Positions 7,324-15,471 of a stretch of 18,590 bases of DNA are shown one piece after another (position 1 is the first letter of the stretch; the number at the start of each line of letters is the position of its first letter). This stretch comes from CAYZHV01 sp964478055. Its GTDB lineage: Bacteria > Spirochaetota > Spirochaetia > DSM-27196 > Alkalispirochaetaceae. The stretch spans positions 1 through 18,590 of the forward strand of contig CAYZHV010000054.1 in the NCBI GenBank assembly GCA_964478055.1. Direction: 5' to 3'. The notes beneath the pieces were generated by a model. The model was not told where the DNA came from, did not search any database, and worked only from the letters and a program-made list of their open reading frames with translations. Made by a program: the position numbers and the translations under genes.

Positions 7324-8247
7324 CTATCTAAGCCTATGCTGATTCTGCGTATCTGCAATGAGGTAGCGCCGAAGATCCTCCCAGAGGGTCCGTCCCATGC
7401 TCTCAGGGTCCGATAACATGTGCGCGGGCCACGGGCGGCGCTCCTCCTGGGGGGCAACAAGTAGTCTGGTCCGAGGAAGCTGCCCAGTCCGGCGGAGCCG
7501 GCGGATTCCGGATAGGGAGACAAACTCATCTGCCCGGTCCAGGTATATCCTGATTGGTATGTCGAGGCGTCCCTCCAAGCTGCGCTCCCGAAACCGTTTT
7601 AGCAGCGTGTAGAGGAGCCGGTAGGAGCCGAGAGGCAGGGCCGGATAGACCGCGTCCGCTCTCGGCGCAAGGCTCGGAACCGGGAGCGTGCCGGGGAGGT
7701 TCATCGCCAGAGGCCGTAGCAGGGTCGCTCTGCGACGAAGCGCCAGGGCCGGGGCGAGAAGGACCGCCTCGTCGAAAACTCCTGCCTCCGGCGGCTCCTC
7801 ACCGGCGCCATCGCCGCGGCTGCTATCGCCGGGGCCGGCGACGCGCTCCTCGGCGAGGGCCGTAATAAACAGCAGGGCGCCGAGGGAGTGGCCGACGAGG
7901 CGGGCGACGGGGAGTGAGCGTTGGCGCTTGACCCGGGCGATCTCGGCGCACGCTTTGGCCGCTGAGGCGAGCGTCTCCTCGAGGCTCACCTGGGCGAGGG
8001 TCTTCCATCCGCCTCGGTGTCCAGGCAGGGTAAAGAGAGCAGTCACCGCTCCCTGCTCGCGCAGGAGCTCGATTACCGGCCTCATCCGGGTCGGGCGCAT
8101 ATTGAGGCCGTGGGTTACCAACGCAACCGAGGAAGCCTCGCCGTATGGCTCCATCCAGCGCAGCTCTTCTGAGCTCCCTGCGGAGACCGGGCGTGTTTGC
8201 TTCGTCTTACCTCTCTTATATGTTCTCTCCAAGTTACTTAGGAACAT
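7324..8247 (-). CDS. Alpha/beta-hydrolase fold protein (serine hydrolase/esterase-like)
   Basis: The 307-residue protein has an alpha/beta-hydrolase core. VTHGLNM (44-50) gives the oxyanion-loop His-Gly, and GHSLG (119-123) is the nucleophile elbow with Ser121. RADEFVS (Asp240) and WPAHML (His276) are plausible acid and base of the triad. An insert rich in Gly, Pro, Ser and Glu (about 137-157) precedes strand FDEAVLLAPAL and is probably a disordered loop. No signal peptide is visible. I chose ATG 8247 because GAGGAGGG lies directly upstream; GTG 8262 in the same frame is the alternative and would add five residues. It is the first gene of a two-gene minus-strand unit with the unknown 187-residue protein. 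Substrate cannot be assigned; an esterase, lysophospholipase or carboxylester hydrolase are all possible. Confidence 0.8.
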   Translation of the reverse strand: MFLSNLERTYKRGKTKQTRPVSAGSSEELRWMEPYGEASSVALVTHGLNMRPTRMRPVIELLREQGAVTALFTLPGHRGGWKTLAQVSLEETLASAAKACAEIARVKRQRSLPVARLVGHSLGALLFITALAEERVAGPGDSSRGDGAGEEPPEAGVFDEAVLLAPALALRRRATLLRPLAMNLPGTLPVPSLAPRADAVYPALPLGSYRLLYTLLKRFRERSLEGRLDIPIRIYLDRADEFVSLSGIRRLRRTGQLPRTRLLVAPQEERRPWPAHMLSDPESMGRTLWEDLRRYLIADTQNQHRLR

Positions 8248-8324
8248 ACCCTCCTCAACCACCGGTTGGCCAGGCGGGACTTCTCATTGAGGGTTATACC
8301 CCGTAGACTTATCTCCGAACCCAG

Positions 8325-9629
8325 ATGGCTAAGAGCAAAGCAGCCGCATCGGCGCGACGCGAAACGTCCAGGCCAACGCAATACGGGCCCTTCTCTCTCC
8401 TTATCAAACCCGCCTCAGGAGAGTGCAACCTCCGATGCGAATACTGCTTCTACCTCGAGAAGTGTGACCTCTTTCCATCCTCGGAACCACGACGCATGAG
8501 CGATGACACCCTCCGAAGGATGCTCGAGAGCTACTTTTCCACGAAGCAGCCGGTCTACACCTTTATCTGGCAGGGCGGAGAGCCTACACTCATGGGACTC
8601 GACTTTTTTCGCCGTGTTGCGGAGCTGCAACGAGAGCTCGCGCCACCGGGAGCGCAGATAACCAACGCGATTCAGACAAACGGGACCCTGATCACCGAGG
8701 AGTTCGCGCGATTCCTGGCGGAGAAGAAGTTCCTCGTGGGCGTAAGCATCGACGGACCGGAGGAGATCCACGATCGGTACCGTCGCGGGCTCTCAGGAGC
8801 GGGAGGGGCCGGCGCGGCGGACAGGGGGAGCCTGCAGCCACCCGCGGGCGGCCCGACCCACCGGACGGTAGTGCGGGGGCTGCGCACCCTCCAGGCTGCC
8901 GGAGCAGAGCTCAATGCGGTGACTGTGGTAAACAACATCAATGTTCACCACGCTCCCCTACTCTACGAGTACATACGAGACGAGCTCGGCATTCGGTGGC
9001 ATCAGTACATACCGCTGGTAGAGTGGGATCAAGACGGAACGCTCCTCCCCTTCTCCATTACCGGAGAGCAGTGGGGCTCCTTTCTGAACGAGCTCTTCGA
9101 ACGTTGGTATCCTCGGGACGTCCGGCGCGTCTCGGTGCGCTTTTTCGACTCGGTCCTGCAGCTCCTCGCCCTGGGAAACGTCGCGCAGTGCACTATGGGA
9201 GGGCGATGCGACTCCTACCTGGTGGTGGAGCACAACGGCGAGGTTTACCCGTGCGACTTCTACGTCGAGCCGGAGTGGCGGTTGGGTATTGTGAGCTCCG
9301 CAGAGCTATCCGAGACCCGGCGCACCCCCGGGGTGAGCAAGTTCGCCGCCCAGAAAAGTCGTTGGCCCGCAGACTGCGATGGCTGCCCCTATCTCATGCT
9401 CTGCTCCGGCGACTGTCCGCGGATGCGCCGTGGCAGTGGGGTGAGCCATCTATGCGCCGGATGGAAGAGCTTCTACGACAACCACCTCGAGGATCTTCGT
9501 GGGCTCGCGGCTTCAGTGCCCGACTACAACGGCGGCGTCGACCGGATCATGCGAGAGAGCGACCCGGAAGCGCCCTGCTTCTGCGGAAGCGGAAAGCGCT
9601 TCGCCAACTGTCACGGCCGTGAGGCGTGA
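8325..9629 (+). CDS. Radical SAM/SPASM enzyme, anaerobic sulfatase-maturase (anSME) type, with C-terminal SEC-C motif
   Basis: This 434-residue protein matches anaerobic sulfatase-maturating enzymes, which oxidise a Cys or Ser in sulfatases to formylglycine. The radical SAM cluster motif is CNLRCEYC (Cys34, 38, 41), with WQGGEP (82-87) after it. The auxiliary-cluster cysteines are at 289, 295, 310, 351, 354, 360, 364 and 377. Their spacing follows the clostridial enzyme as I recall it, except the last, and Asp311 after Cys310 matches its proposed catalytic Asp. Two oddities are seen. About 15 extra Gly/Ala/Pro-rich residues lie around 156-178 where other maturases have a short loop. The C-terminus carries a SEC-C zinc motif (CFCGSGKRFANCHG, 418-431). 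No ribosome site is obvious before ATG 8325. No sulfatase gene is in the window, so the target is unknown and another peptide-modifying role is possible. Confidence 0.87.
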   Translation: MAKSKAAASARRETSRPTQYGPFSLLIKPASGECNLRCEYCFYLEKCDLFPSSEPRRMSDDTLRRMLESYFSTKQPVYTFIWQGGEPTLMGLDFFRRVAELQRELAPPGAQITNAIQTNGTLITEEFARFLAEKKFLVGVSIDGPEEIHDRYRRGLSGAGGAGAADRGSLQPPAGGPTHRTVVRGLRTLQAAGAELNAVTVVNNINVHHAPLLYEYIRDELGIRWHQYIPLVEWDQDGTLLPFSITGEQWGSFLNELFERWYPRDVRRVSVRFFDSVLQLLALGNVAQCTMGGRCDSYLVVEHNGEVYPCDFYVEPEWRLGIVSSAELSETRRTPGVSKFAAQKSRWPADCDGCPYLMLCSGDCPRMRRGSGVSHLCAGWKSFYDNHLEDLRGLAASVPDYNGGVDRIMRESDPEAPCFCGSGKRFANCHGREA

Positions 9630-9721
9630 GCTCCGTTGCCTAGTCGATGTGCCCAGACGCCTTCGATCTGGTCCGCCGCTTCCCGGAGGCCAGCCTTTCA
9701 AGAATATGGAACCGCGATGGA

Positions 9722-11590
9722 TCAACCTTCGACGCCGGAAAAGAGGACGGAGACAACTGCCCCACCGTCATTCTGCATCTGAAGAGTGCCGTCATGCTGC
9801 TCCACGAGAGCCCCAACGATGGTGAGACCGTACCCCTTCTCCTCGCCGCCGAGGACCTGCTCCGGCAGACCGTCCCCGTTGTCTCTGACCGAAAGCCGAA
9901 CCATGTGGTCCTCCACCCTGCGAAGGGTGACCTCGACTCGGTGGGAGCCCTCTCCGTGGAATGCGTACTTTACGGAGTTTGAAACAAGCTCATTGAGAAT
10001 GATGCCGAGAGAAACCGTCTGTCGCGCAGGCAGAGAGAACTCCTCGCTCTCCACACTGATCGCCACCCCCTGAGGGATGGAGCTCGCTCTCAGGTCTTCC
10101 ACGAGGCCCTCGATGAGCGCCTTGCCGTCCACATTCCGAAAGTCCATCGCCAGATACATACGCTCGTAGACACGGCTCATAACGGAGACACGATCACTCG
10201 CTTCCCGCAAAGAGTCTGCCACGTCCTTGCTACCCGCCCGGTGGGACTGAAGAGAAAGCAGGGACCGGACGAAGGCCATATCGTTCTTAATGCGGTGGTG
10301 CACCTCCTGCACGAGCAGCTTCTGCTGCTCCAGGAGTTGCCGGACCTCGTCGCGCTCCCTTTGCAGCGCCGCCTCGGCGGCTTTTCGGCGACTGATGTCT
10401 TTGTAGGTGACCACAGCACCGATTACGTCGCCGTCCATGTCGATTCGCGCGGCGGAGACAGCCACATGGACCGGGGATCCGTCCTTTCTGTAGCGTATGC
10501 CCTCCACCTGCTCCAGGACCTCCCCGTTTATGACCCGTCGCGTGTTGTCCCTGGCGTCCTGGCGGACGGTTTCGGATTCTCTTGCAACCAACTCATCCAG
10601 TTCCCGGCCCCGGGCCTCCTCGGCGGCGTATCCAAAAAGCTCTTCCGCCTCTCTGTTCCACTCAACAACTCGATTTCCGGGCTCCAGAGTCACCACCGCC
10701 ACTGGGGCAGCCCCGAGTAGCGCCTCGAGATATCGGCGCCGCTCCTCGCTTCTGCGCTCCGACGCTCTGAGACGCTGGGCGCTCTCTTCTCGATCCGTAA
10801 TGTCTCTCACATACTCGACAACGCCGGTTACCTCCCCAGTCTCCGCTTCTTTCATGGGGAAAGCGAAAAGCTCGATCCACTTCACCGGTGAACCCGCAGC
10901 TCCGGGGACAATGGAGCGTTCCACGGCGCCGGTTTTGATGCTCCTAATGGTCGGGCAGTTGTCGCAGGGAGTACTCCGATCGTGGTATACCTCGTAGCAC
11001 TTCTTTCCTTCCAGCGGCAGCTGCCGGGGGTACCACTTCTCCATTACTCCATTTACGTGGCGAACCGCGAGATCGGTGTCCAGGACACTTATGCCATCCT
11101 GGATCGCCTCAAAGGTGCTTTCGAGAAAGACCGTGTTTTCCGCAAGGATCCCCCGAGTCTTTCGGTGCTGCTCGTTTTCTTCCTGGAGACTTCGGTGGGA
11201 GGCGAAAAGGTCGAAGGCCATCTCGATCGTCTCTGCCAGTACGAACTCCCCGGAGCTCTTGAGGACGTAGCCGTACCGGGTTATGTCCTTTACCTTGTCC
11301 ACCATCGATTTTTCGGAGTGGCTCGTCAAAAAGACGATTGGTAGCTCCCGCAGCTCCAGGATAGCCTTGGCCGCCTCGGTGCCGTCCATACCTCGGCCGA
11401 GGTCGATGTCCATGAGAACGAGGTCGATTTCTTGATGCTCTCCGGCAATCTCGAGAGCTTTCTCTCCGGAGGCCGCCCGGATCACCGAGTAGCCGAGAGA
11501 GATCAGCAGACGCTCCTGAGCCAGGGCGATGAGCGCCTCGTCTTCGACGAGGAGGAGTGTCTGTTCTTTCGTATCGTTCTCTATCTGCAC
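9722..11590 (-). CDS. Receiver-PAS-PAS-HisKA_2-HATPase sensor kinase
   Basis: This 622-residue soluble kinase begins with a complete receiver (about 11-125): Glu16-Asp17, phospho-acceptor Asp61 in LVLMDIDLG, Lys111 in VLKSS. PAS 1 (about 155-265) contains Cys198, Cys209 and Cys212 (KKCYEVYH...CDNCP), a Cys set found in some PAS sensors that may bind a metal or sense redox. PAS 2 (about 285-400) is canonical (VEWNREAEELFGY, YRKDGSPVHV, VVTYKDIS). HisKA_2 follows with EVHHRIKND (429-437), then HATPase motifs LNELVSNSVKYAF, RDNGDG (569-574) and GYGLTIVG. The GTG at 11590 is the only supported start, because a stop closes the frame 27 bases upstream. The Shine-Dalgarno match is weak. A receiver at the N-terminus means it is likely driven by another kinase as well as by its PAS ligands. 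It is divergent from the lactate permease gene. Confidence 0.9.
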   Translation of the reverse strand: MQIENDTKEQTLLLVEDEALIALAQERLLISLGYSVIRAASGEKALEIAGEHQEIDLVLMDIDLGRGMDGTEAAKAILELRELPIVFLTSHSEKSMVDKVKDITRYGYVLKSSGEFVLAETIEMAFDLFASHRSLQEENEQHRKTRGILAENTVFLESTFEAIQDGISVLDTDLAVRHVNGVMEKWYPRQLPLEGKKCYEVYHDRSTPCDNCPTIRSIKTGAVERSIVPGAAGSPVKWIELFAFPMKEAETGEVTGVVEYVRDITDREESAQRLRASERRSEERRRYLEALLGAAPVAVVTLEPGNRVVEWNREAEELFGYAAEEARGRELDELVARESETVRQDARDNTRRVINGEVLEQVEGIRYRKDGSPVHVAVSAARIDMDGDVIGAVVTYKDISRRKAAEAALQRERDEVRQLLEQQKLLVQEVHHRIKNDMAFVRSLLSLQSHRAGSKDVADSLREASDRVSVMSRVYERMYLAMDFRNVDGKALIEGLVEDLRASSIPQGVAISVESEEFSLPARQTVSLGIILNELVSNSVKYAFHGEGSHRVEVTLRRVEDHMVRLSVRDNGDGLPEQVLGGEEKGYGLTIVGALVEQHDGTLQMQNDGGAVVSVLFSGVEG

Positions 11591-11619
11591 CAGTTCGACC
11601 CAGGGATATTGGTGCCCTC

Positions 11620-11647
11620 ATAATAGCAGTTACTCAGTTCCTCGCAA
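11620..11647 (-). promoter_or_regulatory. Candidate promoter for the PAS kinase gene
   Basis: On the minus strand TTGCGA (plus 11642-11647) and TATTAT (plus 11620-11625) are separated by 16 bases. They match the -35 consensus at four of six positions and the -10 at five of six. The start would fall near 11613, leaving a leader of about 23 bases before the GTG. It lies in the 151-base divergent gap shared with the lactate permease. Confidence 0.4.
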
Positions 11648-11741
11648 ATCAAGCGTGCCCGTGACTCAACCGCTTTTCAGACACCCCTGGCTGAGAATAG
11701 ATTGAGGCTATGCCTTCGATCACATCCAAAGGTGGAGTGTC

Positions 11742-13247
11742 GTGAATCTCACCCTCGGACTGCTCGGCCTTCTGCCCTTTCTCACCCTTTTTCTTGGCCT
11801 TACACTGACCCGGCTCAAGTCCTTTCTGGTTGCCGCCATCGTCCTGGTGATGAGCCTTCTTATGGGTTTCTTCTTCTGGGAGGCGGGGCCGGCGCTCCTC
11901 GGCGGCGCCGTTTTAGAAGGGCTGGTAGTGGCCGTCGTCCCGATTATTTGGGTCATCTTCGCGGCGGTCTTTACCTATCTCTTGAGCCAGGAAACGGGCG
12001 CCATCGAGGCAATGAAGCAGTTTCTCCGCCGCCTCTCTCCGGATCGCAACGTGCAGGCGGTGCTCATCGCCTTCTGCCTCGGCGGCTTTCTGGAAGCGGT
12101 GGCGGGCTTTGGAACCGCCGTGGCGATACCGACGGCGCTCCTCATCTCGATCGGCTTTCCGCCGGTACGCTCCGCGGTGATAGCCCTCGTGGCTAACTCC
12201 GTTCCCGTCGCTTTTGGCGCCCTCGGTATACCGGTGATCGTTCTCTCGCAGATCACGGAGCTTCCGGTTGCTACTCTCACCTGGTTCGTGGCTGTACAAC
12301 TCCTCCCCTTTGCGATCTTCGTTCCCCTGGCTCTCGTGCTCATCGCGAACGGGGGGCGCCGCGGTGCTGGCGGCTCGCTCCGGGACGCCTTGGTTATAGG
12401 TTTCGCATTTACAGTCGCCCAGACGGCGATCGCCCGATTCCTGGGGCCGGAGCTCGTCGCCGTGGGAGGCGCCCTGGCGGGCCTCGGCGTCTTCGCTTTG
12501 ATCAGGAGAGTTCGCGGACCCGGGGGTGCGGAGGCCCGGGATGACCAGCCGTCGGAGTCCCTCGGCATTGGCAAGGCTACGCTGAACTACGCCATGCTTC
12601 TTGTTCTCGTTCTGGCCACGAGGCTGCTTCCGCTTCCCTGGCTGGAGGAGGCGCCTTTTCGCATTAGTTTCGAGATCCAGGGCCACCCTCAGGGGATCGA
12701 CTGGCTTACCACTCCCGGGACCCTCCTTCTGCTCTCCACTATTGTCGGTGCCGCGATCCAGGGTGTCAGCATGAGGACGATCCTGCGAAACCTCGGTCGC
12801 ACCCTGAACCGTATCAAGTTCAGTGCTCTTACGATTCTCTCGATTGTGGCCCTCGCCAAGGTAATGGGCTACTCCGGTATCATTGACTCTGTGGCTGAGA
12901 TGCTTGCGGCAGCCTCGGGCTCCCTATACCCGCTAATCGCACCGATTCTCGGCGCAATTGGCACCTTTGTTACCGGAAGCGACACCTCCTCGAACATCCT
13001 CCTCGGACAACTTCAACGGCAGACGGCAACTCAGGCGGGTCTTCCGGTAGAATGGGTGGTCGCCTCCAACACCTCCGGGGCTACCGCGGGAAAGATGATC
13101 TCGCCCCAGAGTATCTCGGTAGCCGCCTCCACCGTCGGTATGGAGCACGAGGAACGTAACATCATGCGCAGCACCATTCTCTACTGTGTCGGATATGCAG
13201 TGGCCCTCGGGCTCTATGTGCTTCTCGTCAGCAGGATCCTCAGTTAG
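11742..13247 (+). CDS. L-lactate permease family transporter (LctP/GlcA type)
   Basis: This 501-residue polytopic membrane protein is of the lactate permease family, which imports lactate or glycolate by proton symport. The hallmark region CLGGFLEAVAGFGTAVAIPTALLISIGFPP is present (near residues 112-140), followed by SVPVAFGALGIPV. The C-terminal part has FVTGSDTSSNILLGQLQ and NTSGATAGKMISPQSI, both typical. More than ten hydrophobic segments fill the length. It is slightly shorter than the usual 530-560 residues, with shortened middle loops and no sign of truncation. The GTG start at 11742 has GGTGGAG at 11731-11737. The gene stands alone, with no lactate dehydrogenase or LutABC genes beside it. 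It is divergent from a PAS kinase, so regulation by that system is possible but unproven. Confidence 0.9.
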   Translation: MNLTLGLLGLLPFLTLFLGLTLTRLKSFLVAAIVLVMSLLMGFFFWEAGPALLGGAVLEGLVVAVVPIIWVIFAAVFTYLLSQETGAIEAMKQFLRRLSPDRNVQAVLIAFCLGGFLEAVAGFGTAVAIPTALLISIGFPPVRSAVIALVANSVPVAFGALGIPVIVLSQITELPVATLTWFVAVQLLPFAIFVPLALVLIANGGRRGAGGSLRDALVIGFAFTVAQTAIARFLGPELVAVGGALAGLGVFALIRRVRGPGGAEARDDQPSESLGIGKATLNYAMLLVLVLATRLLPLPWLEEAPFRISFEIQGHPQGIDWLTTPGTLLLLSTIVGAAIQGVSMRTILRNLGRTLNRIKFSALTILSIVALAKVMGYSGIIDSVAEMLAAASGSLYPLIAPILGAIGTFVTGSDTSSNILLGQLQRQTATQAGLPVEWVVASNTSGATAGKMISPQSISVAASTVGMEHEERNIMRSTILYCVGYAVALGLYVLLVSRILS

Positions 13248-13378
13248 GTAGTTTGTCGAGGCTGTCGCGCCATCGCGATGACCCGTGCTCTGTTGACCAA
13301 GCAGTTTTTAGGCGGTAACCTCTTAATAGCGTTCGCTGACATTTCAATACGTATAACACAACATATGAGGAGTCTCTG

Positions 13379-14347
13379 ATGCTAGACGCTGTGCTTCGCA
13401 AGGATCTTGTGGAGCTGATTGGTTCGAACTTCAACTCGGACCAGATCAATAAGCTTGGACAGTATGTTCTCTCTCACTTCGACGTCCACGAACTTTGCGG
13501 CATGGACCGCCACATAACAGTTCCCGCTCTCGACGCCGGTCGAGTGCTAGTAGAGCAGTCAGAGGAGAAGAAGAAGGTAAGCGAGCTCCTGGAGGTCCTC
13601 ATAGAGACCGACGGGGAGAAGCTCGAGGGCCGAAAGGTGACCGTTCGGGGTCTGGAGGAGTTTCTCTCCAACATGACCCGCTCGGGCCTGGTTTATGACT
13701 TCGACAAGCGAAAGGTTCGCAAGGCGAGCAAAAACGCCGATCTCGCCCCGAATTGGGGCTCCCTCCGGGATGGTCGGGAGTACCCGGTGACCATCGCCAG
13801 CATAGACATCGTCGGAAACTCGGAGCTCGTCCGAAAGAACGGCATGAAGCTCATGGAGAAGGCGTACTACCGCTTCTGGACCTTTCTCCAGCAACGGCTA
13901 AGCAACTTCGATGGACGGACCTGGAGCTGGGCCGGGGACGGCGGGATCCTCGCATTCGCCCTCAAGGGAAATGAACTCAGGGCGACTCAGTGGGCCCTGG
14001 AAGTGCAGGCTACGATCCCCATATTCAACGCGAGCCCGGAGAACCCGATCCCCCAGGACATCAGTGCCCGAATCGGCCTGGACTGCGGCAAGGTGAAGTT
14101 TCGCCAAGAAACGGGCCGCATCGTCTCGGATACGATTAACTACGCAGCCCACCTGGAAAAGAGCGGTACCGCTCCGGGGCAGGTTTCCATTTCTGAGGCC
14201 GTCTACAAAGAGCTCCCGGAACGGTTGTCAGCACTCTTCAAGGCGAATGGAGTCTTCGAGGAGCGGCAGAGCTACACAAGCATCTATCCCGCGGCAAAGA
14301 GCGTTGCGCAGCAGGAGGGCGAGCCCACCGAAAAAGAGGTGAGCTAG
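13379..14347 (+). CDS. Class III nucleotidyl cyclase-like protein with a novel N-terminal domain
   Basis: The C-terminal half (about 135-305) of this 322-residue soluble protein is a class III cyclase fold. Metal-binding Asp143 lies in IASIDIVGNS and Asp187 in AGDGGILAF, followed by ISARIGLDCGKV and DTINYAAHLEKSG. The transition-state Asn is kept (Asn254), but the Arg expected four residues later is His258. Seven residues before Asn254, where substrate-selecting Asp or Thr is usual, there is Arg247. The protein may thus be a weak, altered or non-cyclising member. The N-terminal 130 residues (helical, with HITVPALDAGRVLVEQ and a Lys/Glu-rich helix) are not a domain I can name and may sense or bind a partner. 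ATG start with GAGGAG at 13367-13372, 6-base spacing. A TATAAC hexamer at 13352-13357 could be a -10 element, but no good -35 accompanies it. Confidence 0.8.
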   Translation: MLDAVLRKDLVELIGSNFNSDQINKLGQYVLSHFDVHELCGMDRHITVPALDAGRVLVEQSEEKKKVSELLEVLIETDGEKLEGRKVTVRGLEEFLSNMTRSGLVYDFDKRKVRKASKNADLAPNWGSLRDGREYPVTIASIDIVGNSELVRKNGMKLMEKAYYRFWTFLQQRLSNFDGRTWSWAGDGGILAFALKGNELRATQWALEVQATIPIFNASPENPIPQDISARIGLDCGKVKFRQETGRIVSDTINYAAHLEKSGTAPGQVSISEAVYKELPERLSALFKANGVFEERQSYTSIYPAAKSVAQQEGEPTEKEVS

Positions 14348-14356
14348 CTCCCCCTC

Positions 14357-14377
14357 GTGCCGCTGCGGGAGTGGCGC
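14357..14377. terminator. Hairpin between convergent genes (possible bidirectional terminator)
   Basis: GTGCCGCT (14357-14364) pairs with AGTGGCGC (14370-14377) around a 5-base loop, giving eight pairs including two G-T wobbles. It sits centrally in the 40-base gap between the convergent cyclase-like and ulaG genes. Neither side has a T-run, so termination would be inefficient or factor-dependent. Confidence 0.35.
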
Positions 14378-14387
14378 CAAAGGACTA

Positions 14388-15452
14388 CTATAGAAACGCC
14401 GTAAAGGGCAGATCCGGCTCCCCGATAAAGGCGTCGTCGAAGCCTCTTGGATACTGGTAGAGCAGCTTATCCTTGTCCGTGGGAAAGGTGAACTTACCCC
14501 CAACCTGCCAGATAAACGGCTTGAAGCCGTACTGGAGTCGGTCCTTCTTGAGCTCCCAGAGCATGGTGATTTCTCTGGTATCCGCCTGGAAGTTGGTCCA
14601 GATATCGTGGTGTACCGGAATCACCACCTGGGTCCCAAGAGCTTCCGCCATGCGAAGAAGATCGCAACCGGTCATCTTGTCGGTAATTCCCCGGGGGTTC
14701 TCACCAAAAGCGCCAAGAGCAACGTCGATCTTGTTCTCGTTGCCGTGCTTGGTGAAGTAGTTGGAGTAGTGGGAGTCCCCGGCGTGGTAGACGTTCCCTC
14801 CGGTGGTCTCGAAGAGATAGTTAACCGCGAGCTCATTCATATCCTGGGGCATCTTGTTCTTAAGCTCCGTCCCAGGGTCGGCGGTGATAAGGGCGGTTCG
14901 ATCGAATGCCTCCAGGGCGCGGATCGTGACGTCTTTGACCTTGATAGTATCTCCGGGATGGAGTACTCGGCACCGTTTCTCCGGTACTCCCCAGCCGGTC
15001 CAGATATCGACGCACGCCTGAGGCCCGATAAAGAGCACCGACTCGTCGCAGTTCTGCATCACCGCGGCGGCGACGTTGACGTCGATGTGGTCCGAGTGCA
15101 TATGAGTTGCCACAACGGCGTCGATGCTCTTGATACCAAAGGGGTCGAGAACGAAGGGGGAGTTTCGCAGGTTCGGCTGGAGCTTCTTTGCCCCGCTCAT
15201 ACGCTGCATCTGGTGCCCCTCTCGCATCCACGGGTCCGCCTTGGTTTTTTTGCCTCGGCTCGCCCAGAAATCAACAGCGAGATTGGCGCCGCCTTCGGAC
15301 TTTATCCAGATTCCGGTGCATCCGAGCCACCACATGGCGAGGGTTCCCGGCTTGACCTTCTCCTCTTCAATCTCTTCGTTGAGCCAGGTCCCCCACTCGG
15401 GAAAGGTGTTGAGGATCCAGGACTCTCTTGAAATGTCGTCTAACTTTGCCAT
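14388..15452 (-). CDS. ulaG: L-ascorbate-6-phosphate lactonase UlaG (metallo-beta-lactamase fold)
   Basis: The 354-residue protein follows E. coli UlaG, as I recall its sequence, nearly end to end. Examples are RESWILNTFPEWGTWLNEEI, MWWLGCTGIW, GHQMQRM, VLDPF, GENPRGITDKMT, FKPFIWQVGGKFT and the C-terminal YPRGFDD...EPDLPF. The metal site THMHSDHID supplies His117, His119, Asp121 and His122, and later ligands are in YHAGDSHYSNY and PVHHDIW. It opens the lactone of L-ascorbate-6-phosphate to 3-keto-L-gulonate-6-phosphate in the cytoplasm. It starts at ATG 15452, 19 bases after the stop of ulaD, with an AAAGGGTG-like ribosome site in between, and is the last gene of the minus-strand operon. The assignment is strong at family and orthologue level. 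The true substrate in this organism could be a related sugar lactone phosphate, because the usual ascorbate PTS is not beside it. Confidence 0.93.
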   Translation of the reverse strand: MAKLDDISRESWILNTFPEWGTWLNEEIEEEKVKPGTLAMWWLGCTGIWIKSEGGANLAVDFWASRGKKTKADPWMREGHQMQRMSGAKKLQPNLRNSPFVLDPFGIKSIDAVVATHMHSDHIDVNVAAAVMQNCDESVLFIGPQACVDIWTGWGVPEKRCRVLHPGDTIKVKDVTIRALEAFDRTALITADPGTELKNKMPQDMNELAVNYLFETTGGNVYHAGDSHYSNYFTKHGNENKIDVALGAFGENPRGITDKMTGCDLLRMAEALGTQVVIPVHHDIWTNFQADTREITMLWELKKDRLQYGFKPFIWQVGGKFTFPTDKDKLLYQYPRGFDDAFIGEPDLPFTAFL

Positions 15453-15471
15453 ACTGCTTTCACCCTTTCGT

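Noticed and set aside
7320..7529. 70-codon upstream extension of the unknown 187-residue protein
   Set aside because: It lies inside the hydrolase coding region in another frame and reads like low-complexity shadow sequence; ATG 7319 just after the hydrolase stop is the better start.
9630..9721. Terminator hairpin between the radical SAM gene and the PAS kinase gene
   Set aside because: The CTGG/CCAG arms pair only briefly with mismatches, and no T-run is present on either strand.
11913..12686. Minus-strand open frame of about 257 codons inside the lactate permease gene
   Set aside because: It is charged, low-complexity sequence antisense to a well-conserved membrane protein, as expected of G+C-rich DNA.
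13263..13280. Short TCGCG/CGCGA hairpin after the lactate permease as a terminator
   Set aside because: The stem is only five perfect pairs plus wobbles with no T-run; such G+C-rich palindromes are expected by chance here.
13293..13298. TTGACC as a -35 element for the cyclase-like gene
   Set aside because: No acceptable -10 hexamer lies 16-18 bases downstream; the TATAAC at 13352 is far too distant.
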